From contig NW_026870567.1 of NCBI RefSeq assembly GCF_963576545.1, positions 42,302 to 106,301 on the forward strand: 64,000 nucleotides of DNA, read 5' to 3'. Made by a program: the position numbers and the translations under genes. Every line of letters begins with the position of its first letter. Within the stretch, counting starts at the first letter, position 1. Shown here one piece after another: positions 49,249 through 60,629 of the stretch. Source of the stretch: Limanda limanda. Lineage: Eukaryota > Chordata > Actinopteri > Pleuronectiformes > Pleuronectidae. Under the pieces are notes generated by a model. That model saw only the letters and a list, made by a program, of their open reading frames with translations. It had not been told where the DNA came from and did no database searches.

Positions 49249-51973
49249 GGTACCGATCGATGCGCGCAACCCCATTTAGTGGGGGTAGAGCCTACTTGCA
49301 AGTCTCTCCGACCTTCACAAAAAAAGTTATTCAAGAATATCTCCTCAGATTTGGGGGAATTTCGTCGGTCGACCTCTTCCGAAGGTCGTACAAGCTCGGG
49401 GATGGTACCAATCGATCCGCAGGACCCAAATTAGTCCAGATGCAACCACTTTCCAAGTCTCTCCGACCTTCACAAAAAAAGTTATTCAAGAATATCTCTT
49501 TCTCCTATGTGCTTTCATCCCTAACCCTAACCCTAACCCTTCCGAAAGTCGGAGAAGCTCAAGGATGGTACCGATCGATGCGCGCTACCCCATTTAGTGG
49601 GGGTAGAGCCTACTTGCAAGTCTCTCCGACCTTCACAAAAAAAGTTATTCAAGAATATCTCTTTCTCCTATGTGCTTTCATCCCTAACCCTAACCCTAAC
49701 CCTTCCGAAAGTCGGAGAAGCTCAAGGATGGTACCGATCGATGCGCGCTACCCCATTTAGTGGGGGTAGAGCCTACTTGCAAGTCTCTCCGACCTTCACA
49801 AAAAAAGTTATTCAAGAATATCTCTTTCTCCTATGTGCTTTCATCCCTAACCCTAACCCTAACCCTTCCGAAAGTCGGAGAAGCTCAAGGATGGTACTGA
49901 TCGATGCGCGCAACCCCATTTAGTGGGGGTAGAGCCTACTTGCAAGTCTCTCCGACCTTCACAAAAAAAGTTATTCAAGAATATCTCCTCAGATTTGGGG
50001 GAATTTCGTCGGTCGACCTCTTCCGAAGGTCGTACAAGCTCGGGGATGGTACCAATCGATCCGCAGGACCCAAATTAGTCCAGATGCAACCACTTTCCAA
50101 GTCTCTCCGACCTTTACAAAAAAAGTTATTCAAGAATATCTCTTTCTCCTATGTGCTTTCATCCCTAACCCTAACCCTAACCCTTCCGAAAGTCGGAGAA
50201 GCTCAAGGATGGTACTGATCGATGCGCGCTACCCCATTTAGTGGGGGTAGAGCCTACTTGCAAGTCTCTCCGACCTTCACAAAAAAAGTTATTCAAGAAT
50301 ATCTCTTTCTCCTATGTGCTTTCATCCCTAACCCTAACCCTAACCCTTCCGAAAGTCGGAGAAGCTCAAGGATGGTACCGATCGATGAGCGCTACCCCAT
50401 TTAGTGGGGGTAGAGCCTACTTGCAAGTCTCTCCGACCTTCACAAAAAAAGTTATTCAAGAATATCTCCTCAGATTTGGGGGAATTTCGTCGGTCGACCT
50501 CTTCCGAAGGTCGTACAAGCTCGGGGATGGTACCAATCGATCCGCAGGACCCAAATTAGTCCAGATGCAACCACTTTCCAAGTCTCTCCGACCTTCACAA
50601 AAAAAGTTATTCAAGAATATCTCTTTCTCCTATGTGCTTTCATCCCTAACCCTAACCCTAACCCTTCCGAAAGTCGGAGAAGCTCAAGGATGGTACCGAT
50701 CGATGCGCGCTACCCCATTTAGTGGGGGTAGAGCCTACTTGCAAGTCTCTCCGACCTTCACAAAAAAAGTTATTCAAGAATATCTCTTTCTCCTATGTGC
50801 TTTCATCCCTAACCCTAACCCTAACCCTTCCGAAAGTCGGAGAAGCTCAAGGATGGTACCGATCGATGCGCGCTACCCCATTTAGTGGGGGTAGAGCCTA
50901 CTTGCAAGTCTCTCCGACCTTCACAAAAAAAGTTATTCAAGAATATCTCTTTCTCCTATGTGCTTTCATCCCTAACCCTAACCCTAACCCTTCCGAAAGT
51001 CGGAGAAGCTCAAGGATGGTACCGATCGATGCGCGCTACCCCATTTAGTGGGGGTAGAGCCTACTTGCAAGTCTCTCCGACCTTCACAAAAAAAGTTATT
51101 CAAGAATATCTCTTTCTCCTATGTGCTTTCATCCCTAACCCTAACCCTTCCGAAAGTCGGAGAAGCTCAAGGATGGTACTGATCGATGCGCGCAACCCCA
51201 TTTAGTGGGGGTAGAGCCTACTTGCAAGTCTCTCCGACCTTCACAAAAAAAGTTATTCAAGAATATCTCCTCAGATTTGGGGGAATTTCGTCGGTCGACC
51301 TCTTCCGAAGGTCGTACAAGCTCGGGGATGGTACCAATCGATCCGCAGGACCCAAATTAGTCCAGATGCAACCACTTTCCAAGTCTCTCCGACCTTCACA
51401 AAAAAAGTTATTCAAGAATATCTCTTTCTCCTATGTGCTTTCATCCCTAACCCTAACCCTAACCCTTCCGAAAGTCGGAGAAGCTCAAGGATGGTACCGA
51501 TCGATGCGCGCTACCCCATTTAGTGGGGGTAGAGCCTACTTGCAAGTCTCTCCGACCTTCACAAAAAAAGTTATTCAAGAATATCTCTTTCTCCTATGTG
51601 CTTTCATCCCTAACCCTAACCCTAACCCTTCCGAAAGTCGGAGAAGCTCAAGGATGGTACCGATCGATGCGCGCAACCCCATTTAGTGGGGGTAGAGCCT
51701 ACTTGCAAGTCTCTCCGACCTTCACAAAAAAAGTTATTCAAGAATATCTCCTCAGATTTGGGGGAATTTCGTCGGTCGACCTCTTCCGAAGGTCGTACAA
51801 GCTCGGGGATGGTACCAATCGATCCGCAGGACCCAAATTAGTCCAGATGCAACCACTTTCCAAGTCTCTCCGACCTTCACAAAAAAAGTTATTCAAGAAT
51901 ATCTCTTTCTCCTATGTGCTTTCATCCCTAACCCTAACCCTAACCCTTCCGAAAGTCGGAGAAGCTCAAGGAT
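49249..51973 (+). repeat. 2725-bp higher-order repeat, copy 1
   Basis: Dimers start at 49249, 49893, 50374, 51175 and 51656, followed by 2, 1, 3, 1 and 0 A. Markers are CCTTTACAAA in a C core (50111) and an A monomer beginning GGTACTGATC (about 50214). A 6-bp contraction lies in the third A of the 3-A run (51133-51147). Confidence 0.92.
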
Positions 51974-54698
51974 GGTACCGATCGATGCGCGCTACCCCAT
52001 TTAGTGGGGGTAGAGCCTACTTGCAAGTCTCTCCGACCTTCACAAAAAAAGTTATTCAAGAATATCTCCTCAGATTTGGGGGAATTTCGTCGGTCGACCT
52101 CTTCCGAAGGTCGTACAAGCTCGGGGATGGTACCAATCGATCCGCAGGACCCAAATTAGTCCAGATGCAACCACTTTCCAAGTCTCTCCGACCTTCACAA
52201 AAAAAGTTATTCAAGAATATCTCTTTCTCCTATGTGCTTTCATCCCTAACCCTAACCCTAACCCTTCCGAAAGTCGGAGAAGCTCAAGGATGGTACCGAT
52301 CGATGCGCGCTACCCCATTTAGTGGGGGTAGAGCCTACTTGCAAGTCTCTCCGACCTTCAAAAAAAAAGTTATTCAAGAATATCTCTTTCTCCTATGTGC
52401 TTTCATCCCTAACCCTAACCCTAACCCTTCCGAAAGTCGGAGAAGCTCAAGGATGGTACCGATCGATGCGCGCTACCCCATTTAGTGGGGGTAGAGCCTA
52501 CTTGCAAGTCTCTCCGACCTTCACAAAAAAAGTTATTCAAGAATATCTCTTTCTCCTATGTGCTTTCATCCCTAACCCTAACCCTAACCCTTCCGAAAGT
52601 CGGAGAAGCTCAAGGATGGTACCGATCGATGCGCGCTACCCCATTTAGTGGGGGTAGAGCCTACTTGCAAGTCTCTCCGACCTTCACAAAAAAAGTTATT
52701 CAAGAATATCTCCTCAGATTTGGGGGAATTTCGTCGGTCGACCTCTTCCGAAGGTCGTACAAGCTCGGGGATGGTACCAATCGATCCGCAGGACCCAAAT
52801 TAGTCCAGATGCAACCACTTTCCAAGTCTCTCCGACCTTTACAAAAAAAGTTATTCAAGAATATCTCTTTCTCCTATGTGCTTTCATCCCTAACCCTAAC
52901 CCTAACCCTTCCGAAAGTCGGAGAAGCTCAAGGATGGTACTGATCGATGCGCGCTACCCCATTTAGTGGGGGTAGAGCCTACTTGCAAGTCTCTCCGACC
53001 TTCACAAAAAAAGTTATTCAAGAATATCTCTTTCTCCTATGTGCTTTCATCCCTAACCCTAACCCTAACCCTTCCGAAAGTCGGAGAAGCTCAAGGATGG
53101 TACCGATCGATGCGCGCTACCCCATTTAGTGGGGGTAGAGCCTACTTGCAAGTCTCTCCGACCTTCACAAAAAAAGTTATTCAAGAATATCTCCTCAGAT
53201 TTGGGGGAATTTCGTCGGTCGACCTCTTCCGAAGGTCGTACAAGCTCGGGGATGGTACCAATCGATCCGCAGGACCCAAATTAGTCCAGATGCAACCACT
53301 TTCCAAGTCTCTCCGACCTTCACAAAAAAAGTTATTCAAGAATATCTCTTTCTCCTATGTGCTTTCATCCCTAACCCTAACCCTAACCCTTCCGAAAGTC
53401 GGAGAAGCTCAAGGATGGTACCGATCGATGCGCGCTACCCCATTTAGTGGGGGTAGAGCCTACTTGCAAGTCTCTCCGACCTTCACAAAAAAAGTTATTC
53501 AAGAATATCTCTTTCTCCTATGTGCTTTCATCCCTAACCCTAACCCTAACCCTTCCGAAAGTCGGAGAAGCTCAAGGATGGTACCGATCGATGCGCGCTA
53601 CCCCATTTAGTGGGGGTAGAGCCTACTTGCAAGTCTCTCCGACCTTCACAAAAAAAGTTATTCAAGAATATCTCTTTCTCCTATGTGCTTTCATCCCTAA
53701 CCCTAACCCTTCCGAAAGTCGGAGAAGCTCAAGGATGGTACCGATCGATGCGCGCTACCCCATTTAGTGGGGGTAGAGCCTACTTGCAAGTCTCTCCGAC
53801 CTTCACAAAAAAAGTTATTCAAGAATATCTCTTTCTCCTATGTGCTTTCATCCCTAACCCTAACCCTAACCCTTCCGAAAGTCGGAGAAGCTCAAGGATG
53901 GTACTGATCGATGCGCGCAACCCCATTTAGTGGGGGTAGAGCCTACTTGCAAGTCTCTCCGACCTTCACAAAAAAAGTTATTCAAGAATATCTCCTCAGA
54001 TTTGGGGGAATTTCGTCGGTCGACCTCTTCCGAAGGTCGTACAAGCTCGGGGATGGTACCAATCGATCTGCAGGACCCAAATTAGTCCAGATGCAACCAC
54101 TTTCCAAGTCTCTCCGACCTTCACAAAAAAAGTTATTCAAGAATATCTCTTTCTCCTATGTGCTTTCATCCCTAACCCTAACCCTAACCCTTCCGAAAGT
54201 CGGAGAAGCTCAAGGATGGTACCGATCGATGCGCGCTACCCCATTTAGTGGGGGTAGAGCCTACTTGCAAGTCTCTCCGACCTTCACAAAAAAAGTTATT
54301 CAAGAATATCTCTTTCTCCTATGTGCTTTCATCCCTAACCCTAACCCTAACCCTTCCGAAAGTCGGAGAAGCTCAAGGATGGTACCGATCGATGCGCGCA
54401 ACCCCATTTAGTGGGGGTAGAGCCTACTTGCAAGTCTCTCCGACCTTCACAAAAAAAGTTATTCAAGAATATCTCCTCAGATTTGGGGGAATTTCGTCGG
54501 TCGACCTCTTCCGAAGGTCGTACAAGCTCGGGGATGGTACCAATCGATCCGCAGGACCCAAATTAGTCCAGATGCAACCACTTTCCAAGTCTCTCCGACC
54601 TTCACAAAAAAAGTTATTCAAGAATATCTCTTTCTCCTATGTGCTTTCATCCCTAACCCTAACCCTAACCCTTCCGAAAGTCGGAGAAGCTCAAGGAT
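51974..54698 (+). repeat. 2725-bp higher-order repeat, copy 2
   Basis: Dimers start at 51974, 52618, 53099, 53900 and 54381 with the same A-run pattern 2, 1, 3, 1, 0. CCTTTACAAA recurs at 52836, 2725 bp from copy 1. The 6-bp contraction is in the second A of the 3-A run (53695-53709), one monomer out of register with copy 1. Confidence 0.92.
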
Positions 54699-57600
54699 GG
54701 TACCGATCGATGCGCGCTACCCCATTTAGTTGGGGTAGAGCCTACTTGCAAGTCTCTCCGACCTTCACAAAAAAAGTTATTCAAGAATATCTCCTCAGAT
54801 TTGGGGGAATTTCGTCGGTCGACCTCTTCCGAAGGTCGTACAAGCTCGGGGATGGTACCAATCGATCCGCAGGACCCAAATTAGTCCAGATGCAACCACT
54901 TTCCAAGTCTCTCCGACCTTCACAAAAAAAGTTATTCAAGAATATCTCTTTCTCCTATGTGCTTTCATCCCTAACCCTAACCCTAACCCTTCCGAAAGTC
55001 GGAGAAGCTCAAGGATGGTACCGATCGATGCGCGCTACCCCATTTAGTGGGGGTAGAGCCTACTTGCAAGTCTCTCCGACCTTCACAAAAAAAGTTATTC
55101 AAGAATATCTCTTTCTCCTATGTGCTTTCATCCCTAACCCTAACCCTAACCCTTCCGAAAGTCGGAGAAGCTCAAGGATGGTACCGATCGATGCGCGCTA
55201 CCCCATTTAGTGGGGGTAGAGCCTACTTGCAAGTCTCTCCGACCTTCACAAAAAAAGTTATTCAAGAATATCTCTTTCTCCTATGTGCTTTCATCCCTAA
55301 CCCTAACCCTAACCCTTCCGAAAGTCGGAGAAGCTCAAAGATGGTACCGATCGATGCGCGCAACCCCATTTAGTGGGGGTAGAGCCTACTTGCAAGTCTC
55401 TCCGACCTTCACAAAAAAAGTTATTCAAGAATATCTCCTCAGATTTGGGGGAATTTCGTCGGTCGACCTCTTCCGAAGGTCGTACAAGCTCGGGGATGGT
55501 ACCAATCGATCTGCAGGACCCAAATTAGTCCAGATGCAACCACTTTCCAAGTCTCTCCGACCTTCACAAAAAAAGTTATTCAAGAATATCTCTTTCTCCT
55601 ATGTGCTTTCATCCCTAACCCTAACCCTAACCCTTCCGAAAGTCGGAGAAGCTCAAGGATGGTACCGATCGATGCGCGCTACCCCATTTAGTGGGGGTAG
55701 AGCCTACTTGCAAGTCTCTCCGACCTTCACAAAAAAAGTTATTCAAGAATATCTCCTCAGATTTGGGGGAATTTCGTCGGTCGACCTCTTCCGAAGGTCG
55801 TACAAGCTCGGGGATGGTACCAATCGATCCGCAGGACCCAAATTAGTCCAGATGCAACCACTTTCCAAGTCTCTCCGACCTTCACAAAAAAAGTTATTCA
55901 AGAATATCTCTTTCTCCTATGTGCTTTCATCCCTAACCCTAACCCTAACCCTTCCGAAAGTCGGAGAAGCTCAAGGATGGTACCGATCGATGCGCGCTAC
56001 CCCATTTAGTGGGGGTAGAGCCTACTTGCAAGTCTCTCCGACCTTCACAAAAAAAGTTATTCAAGAATATCTCTTTCTCCTATGTGCTTTCATCCCTAAC
56101 CCTAACCCTAACCCTTCCGAAAGTCGGAGAAGCTCAAGGATGGTACCGATCGATGCGCGCTACCCCATTTAGTGGGGGTAGAGCCTACTTGCAAGTCTCT
56201 CCGACCTTCACAAAAAAAGTTATTCAAGAATATCTCTTTCTCCTATGTGCTTTCATCCCTAACCCTAACCCTAACCCTTCCGAAAGTCGGAGAAGCTCAA
56301 GGATGGTACCGATCGATGCGCGCTACCCCATTTAGTGGGGGTAGAGCCTACTTGCAAGTCTCTCCGACCTTCACAAAAAAAGTTATTCAAGAATATCTCT
56401 TTCTCCTATGTGCTTTCATCCCTAACCCTAACCCTAACCCTTCCGAAAGTCGGAGAAGCTCAAGGATGGTACTGATCGATGCGCGCAACCCCATTTAGTG
56501 GGGGTAGAGCCTACTTGCAAGTCTCTCCGACCTTCACAAAAAAAGTTATTCAAGAATATCTCCTCAGATTTGGGGGAATTTCGTCGGTCGACCTCTTCCG
56601 AAGGTCGTACAAGCTCGGGGATGGTACCAATCGATCCGCAGGACCCAAATTAGTCCAGATGCAACCACTTTCCAAGTCTCTCCGACCTTTACAAAAAAAG
56701 TTATTCAAGAATATCTCTTTCTCCTATGTGCTTTCATCCCTAACCCTAACCCTAACCCTTCCGAAAGTCGGAGAAGCTCAAGGATGGTACCGATCGATGC
56801 GCGCTCCCCCATTTAGTGGGGGTAGAGCCTACTTGCAAGTCTCTCCGACCTTCACAAAAAAAGTTATTCAAGAATATCTCTTTCTCCTATGTGCTTTCAT
56901 CCCTAACCCTAACCCTAACCCTTCCGAAAGTCGGAGAAGCTCAAGGATGGTACCGATCGATGCGCGCTACCCCATTTAGTGGGGGTAGAGCCTACTTGCA
57001 AGTCTCTCCGACCTTCACAAAAAAAGTTATTCAAGAATATCTCCTCAGATTTGGGGGAATTTCGTCGGTCGACCTCTTCCGAAGGTCGTACAAGCTCGGG
57101 GATGGTACCAATCGATCCGCAGGACCCAAATTAGTCCAGATGCAACCACTTTCCAAGTCTCTCCGACCTTCACAAAAAAAGTTATTCAAGAATATCTCTT
57201 TCTCCTATGTGCTTTCATCCCTAACCCTAACCCTAACCCTTCCGAAAGTCGGAGAAGCTCAAGGATGGTACCGATCGATGCGCGCTACCCCATTTAGTGG
57301 GGGTAGAGCCTACTTGCAAGTCTCTCCGACCTTCACAAAAAAAGTTATTCAAGAATATCTCTTTCTCCTATGTGCTTTCATCCCTAACCCTAACCCTAAC
57401 CCTTCCGAAAGTCGGAGAAGCTCAAGGATGGTACCGATCGATGCGCGCTACCCCATTTAGTGGGGGTAGAGCCTACTTGCAAGTCTCTCCGACCTTCACA
57501 AAAAAAGTTATTCAAGAATATCTCTTTCTCCTATGTGCTTTCATCCCTAACCCTAACCCTAACCCTTCCGAAAGTCGGAGAAGCTCAAGGATGGTACCGA

Positions 57601-58234
57601 TCGATGCGCGCTACCCCATTTAGTGGGGGTAGAGCCTACTTGCAAGTCTCTCCGACCTTCACAAAAAAAGTTATTCAAGAATATCTCTTTCTCCTATGTG
57701 CTTTCATCCCTAACCCTAACCCTAACCCTTCCGAAAGTCGGAGAAGCTCAAGGATGGTACTGATCGATGCGCGCAACCCCATTTAGTGGGGGTAGAGCCT
57801 ACTTGCAAGTCTCTCCGACCTTCACAAAAAAAGTTATTCAAGAATATCTCCTCAGATTTGGGGGAATTTCGTCGGTCGACCTCTTCCGAAGGTCGTACAA
57901 GCTCGGGGATGGTACCAATCGATCCGCAGGACCCAAATTAGTCCAGATGCAACCACTTACAAGTCTCTCCGACCTTCACAAAAAAAGTTATTCAAGAATA
58001 TCTCTTTCTCCTATGTGCTTTCATCCCTAACCCTAACCCTAACCCTTCCGAAAGTCGGAGAAGCTCAAGGATGGTACCGATCGATGCGCGCTACCCCATT
58101 TAGTGGGGGTAGAGCCTACTTGCAAGTCTCTCCGACCTTCACAAAAAAGTTATTCAAGAATATCTCTTTCTCCTATGTGCTTTCATCCCTAACCCTAACC
58201 CTAACCCTTCCGAAAGTCGGAGAAGCTCAAGGAT
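54699..58234 (+). repeat. Mixed BC and A block
   Basis: Dimers start at 54699, 55343, 55661, 56468, 56949 and 57756, followed by 2, 0, 3, 1, 3 and 1 A. The start resembles a third, diverging copy of the 2725-bp repeat (2 A after the first dimer). The linker near 54731 has TTGGGG. The first clustered single-base indels begin at about 57957 and 58145. Confidence 0.9.
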
Positions 58235-60629
58235 GGTACCGATCGATGCGCGCAACCCCATTTAGTGGGGGTAGAGCCTACTTGCAAGTCTCTCCGACCT
58301 TCACAAAAAAAGTTATTCAAGAATATCTCCTCAGATTTGGGGGAATTTCGTCGGTCGACCTCTTCCGAAGGTCGTACAAGCTCGGGGATGGTACCAATCG
58401 ATCCGCAGGACCCAAATTAGTCCAGATGCAACCACTTTCCAAGTCTCTCCGACCTTCAAAAAAAAGTTATTCAAGAATATCTCTTTCTCCTATGTGCTTT
58501 CATCCCTAACCCTAACCCTAACCCTTCCGAAAGTCGGAGAAGCTCAAGGATGGTACCGATCGATGCGCGCTACCCCATTTAGTGGGGGTACAGCCTACTT
58601 GCAAGTCTCTCCGACCTTCACAAAAAAAGTTATTCAAGAATATCTCCTCAGATTTGGGGGAATTTCGTCGGTCGACCTCTTCCGAAGGTCGTACAAGCTC
58701 GGGGATGGTACCAATCGATCCGCAGGACCCAAATTAGTCCAGATGCAACCACTTTCCAAGTCTCTCCGACCTTCACAAAAAAAGTTATTCAAGAATATCT
58801 CTTTCTCCTATGTGCTTTCATCCCTAACCCTAACCCTAACCCTTCCGAAAGTCGGAGAAGCTCAAGGATGGTACCGATCGATGCGCGCTACCCCATTTAG
58901 TGGGGGTAGAGCCTACTTGCAAGTCTCTCCGACCTTCACAAAAAAAGTTATTCAAGAATATCTCTTTCTCCTATGTGCTTTCATCCCTAACCTAACCCTA
59001 ACCCTTCCGAAAGTCGGAGAAGCTCAAGGATGGTACTGATCGATGCGCGCAACCCCATTTAGTGGGGGTAGAGCCTACTTGCAAGTCTCTCCGACCTTCA
59101 CAAAAAAAGTTATTCAAGAATATCTCCTCAGATTTGGGGGAATTTCGTCGGTCGACCTCTTCCGAAGGTCGTACAAGCTCGGGGATGGTACCAATCGATC
59201 CGCAGGACCCAAATTAGTCCAGATGCAACCACTTTCCAAGTCTCTCCGACCTTCAAAAAAAAGTTATTCAAGAATATCTCTTTCTCCTATGTGCTTTCAT
59301 CCCTAACCCTAACCCTAACCCTTCCGAAAGTCGGAGAAGCTCAAGGATGGTACCGATCGATGCGCGCTACCCCATTTAGTGGGGGTAGAGCCTACTTGCA
59401 AGTCTCTCCGACCTTCACAAAAAAAGTTATTCAAGAATATCTCCTCAGATTTGGGGGAATTTCGTCGGTCGACCTCTTCCGAAGGTCGTACAAGCTCGGG
59501 GATGGTACCAATCGATCCGCAGGACCCAAATTAGTCCAGATGCAACCACTTTCCAAGTCTCTCCGACCTTCACAAAAAAAGTTATTCAAGAATATCTCTT
59601 TCTCCTATGTGCTTTCATCCCTAACCCTAACCCTAACCCTTCCGAAAGTCGGAGAAGCTCAAGGATGGTACCGATCGATGCGCGCTACCCCATTTAGTGG
59701 GGGTAGAGCCTACTTGCAAGTCTCTCCGACCTTCACAAAAAAAGTTATTCAAGAATATCTCTTTCTCCTATGTGCTTTCATCCCTAACCCTAACCCTAAC
59801 CCTTCCGAAAGTCGGAGAAGCTCAAGGATGGTACTGATCGATGCGCGCAACCCCATTTAGTGGGGGTAGAGCCTACTTGCAAGTCTCTCCGACCTTCACA
59901 AAAAAAGTTATTCAAGAATATCTCCTCAGATTTGGGGGAATTTCGTCGGTCGACCTCTTCCGAAGGTCGTACAAGCTCGGGGATGGTACCAATCGATCCG
60001 CAGGACCCAAATTAGTCCAGATGCAACCACTTTCCAAGTCTCTCCGACCTTCAAAAAAAAAAGTTATTCAAGAATATCTCTTTCTCCTATGTGCTTTCAT
60101 CCCTAACCCTAACCCTAACCCTTCCGAAAGTCGGAGAAGCTCAAGGATGGTACCGATCGATGCGCGCTACCCCATTTAGTGGGGGTAGAGCCTACTTGCA
60201 AGTCTCTCCGACCTTCACAAAAAAAGTTATTCAAGAATATCTCCTCAGATTTGGGGGAATTTCGTCGGTCGACCTCTTCCGAAGGTCGTACAAGCTCGGG
60301 GATGGTACCAATCGATCCGCAGGACCCAAATTAGTCCAGATGCAACCACTTTCCAAGTCTCTCCGACCTTCACAAAAAAAGTTATTCAAGAATATCTCTT
60401 TCTCCTATGTGCTTTCATCCCTAACCCTAACCCTAACCCTTCCGAAAGTCGGAGAAGCTCAAGGATGGTACCGATCGATGCGCGCTACCCCATTTAGTGG
60501 GGGTAGAGCCTACTTGCAAGTCTCTCCGACCTTCACAAAAAAAGTTATTCAAGAATATCTCTTTCTCCTATGTGCTTTCATCCCTAACCCTAACCCTAAC
60601 CCTTCCGAAAGTCGGAGAAGCTCAAGGAT
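58235..60629 (+). repeat. 799-bp higher-order repeat (BC-BC-A), three copies
   Basis: Copies start at 58235, 59032 and 59830; the dimers are at 58235, 58552, 59032, 59349, 59830 and 60149. In the first C core of every copy, CACAAAAAAAG has lost its C and become one A run (8 A at 58458, 8 A at 59255, 10 A at 60053). The shared C loss shows common descent, while the run length varies. The copies are 797, 798 and 800 bp because of these single-base indels. Confidence 0.9.
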
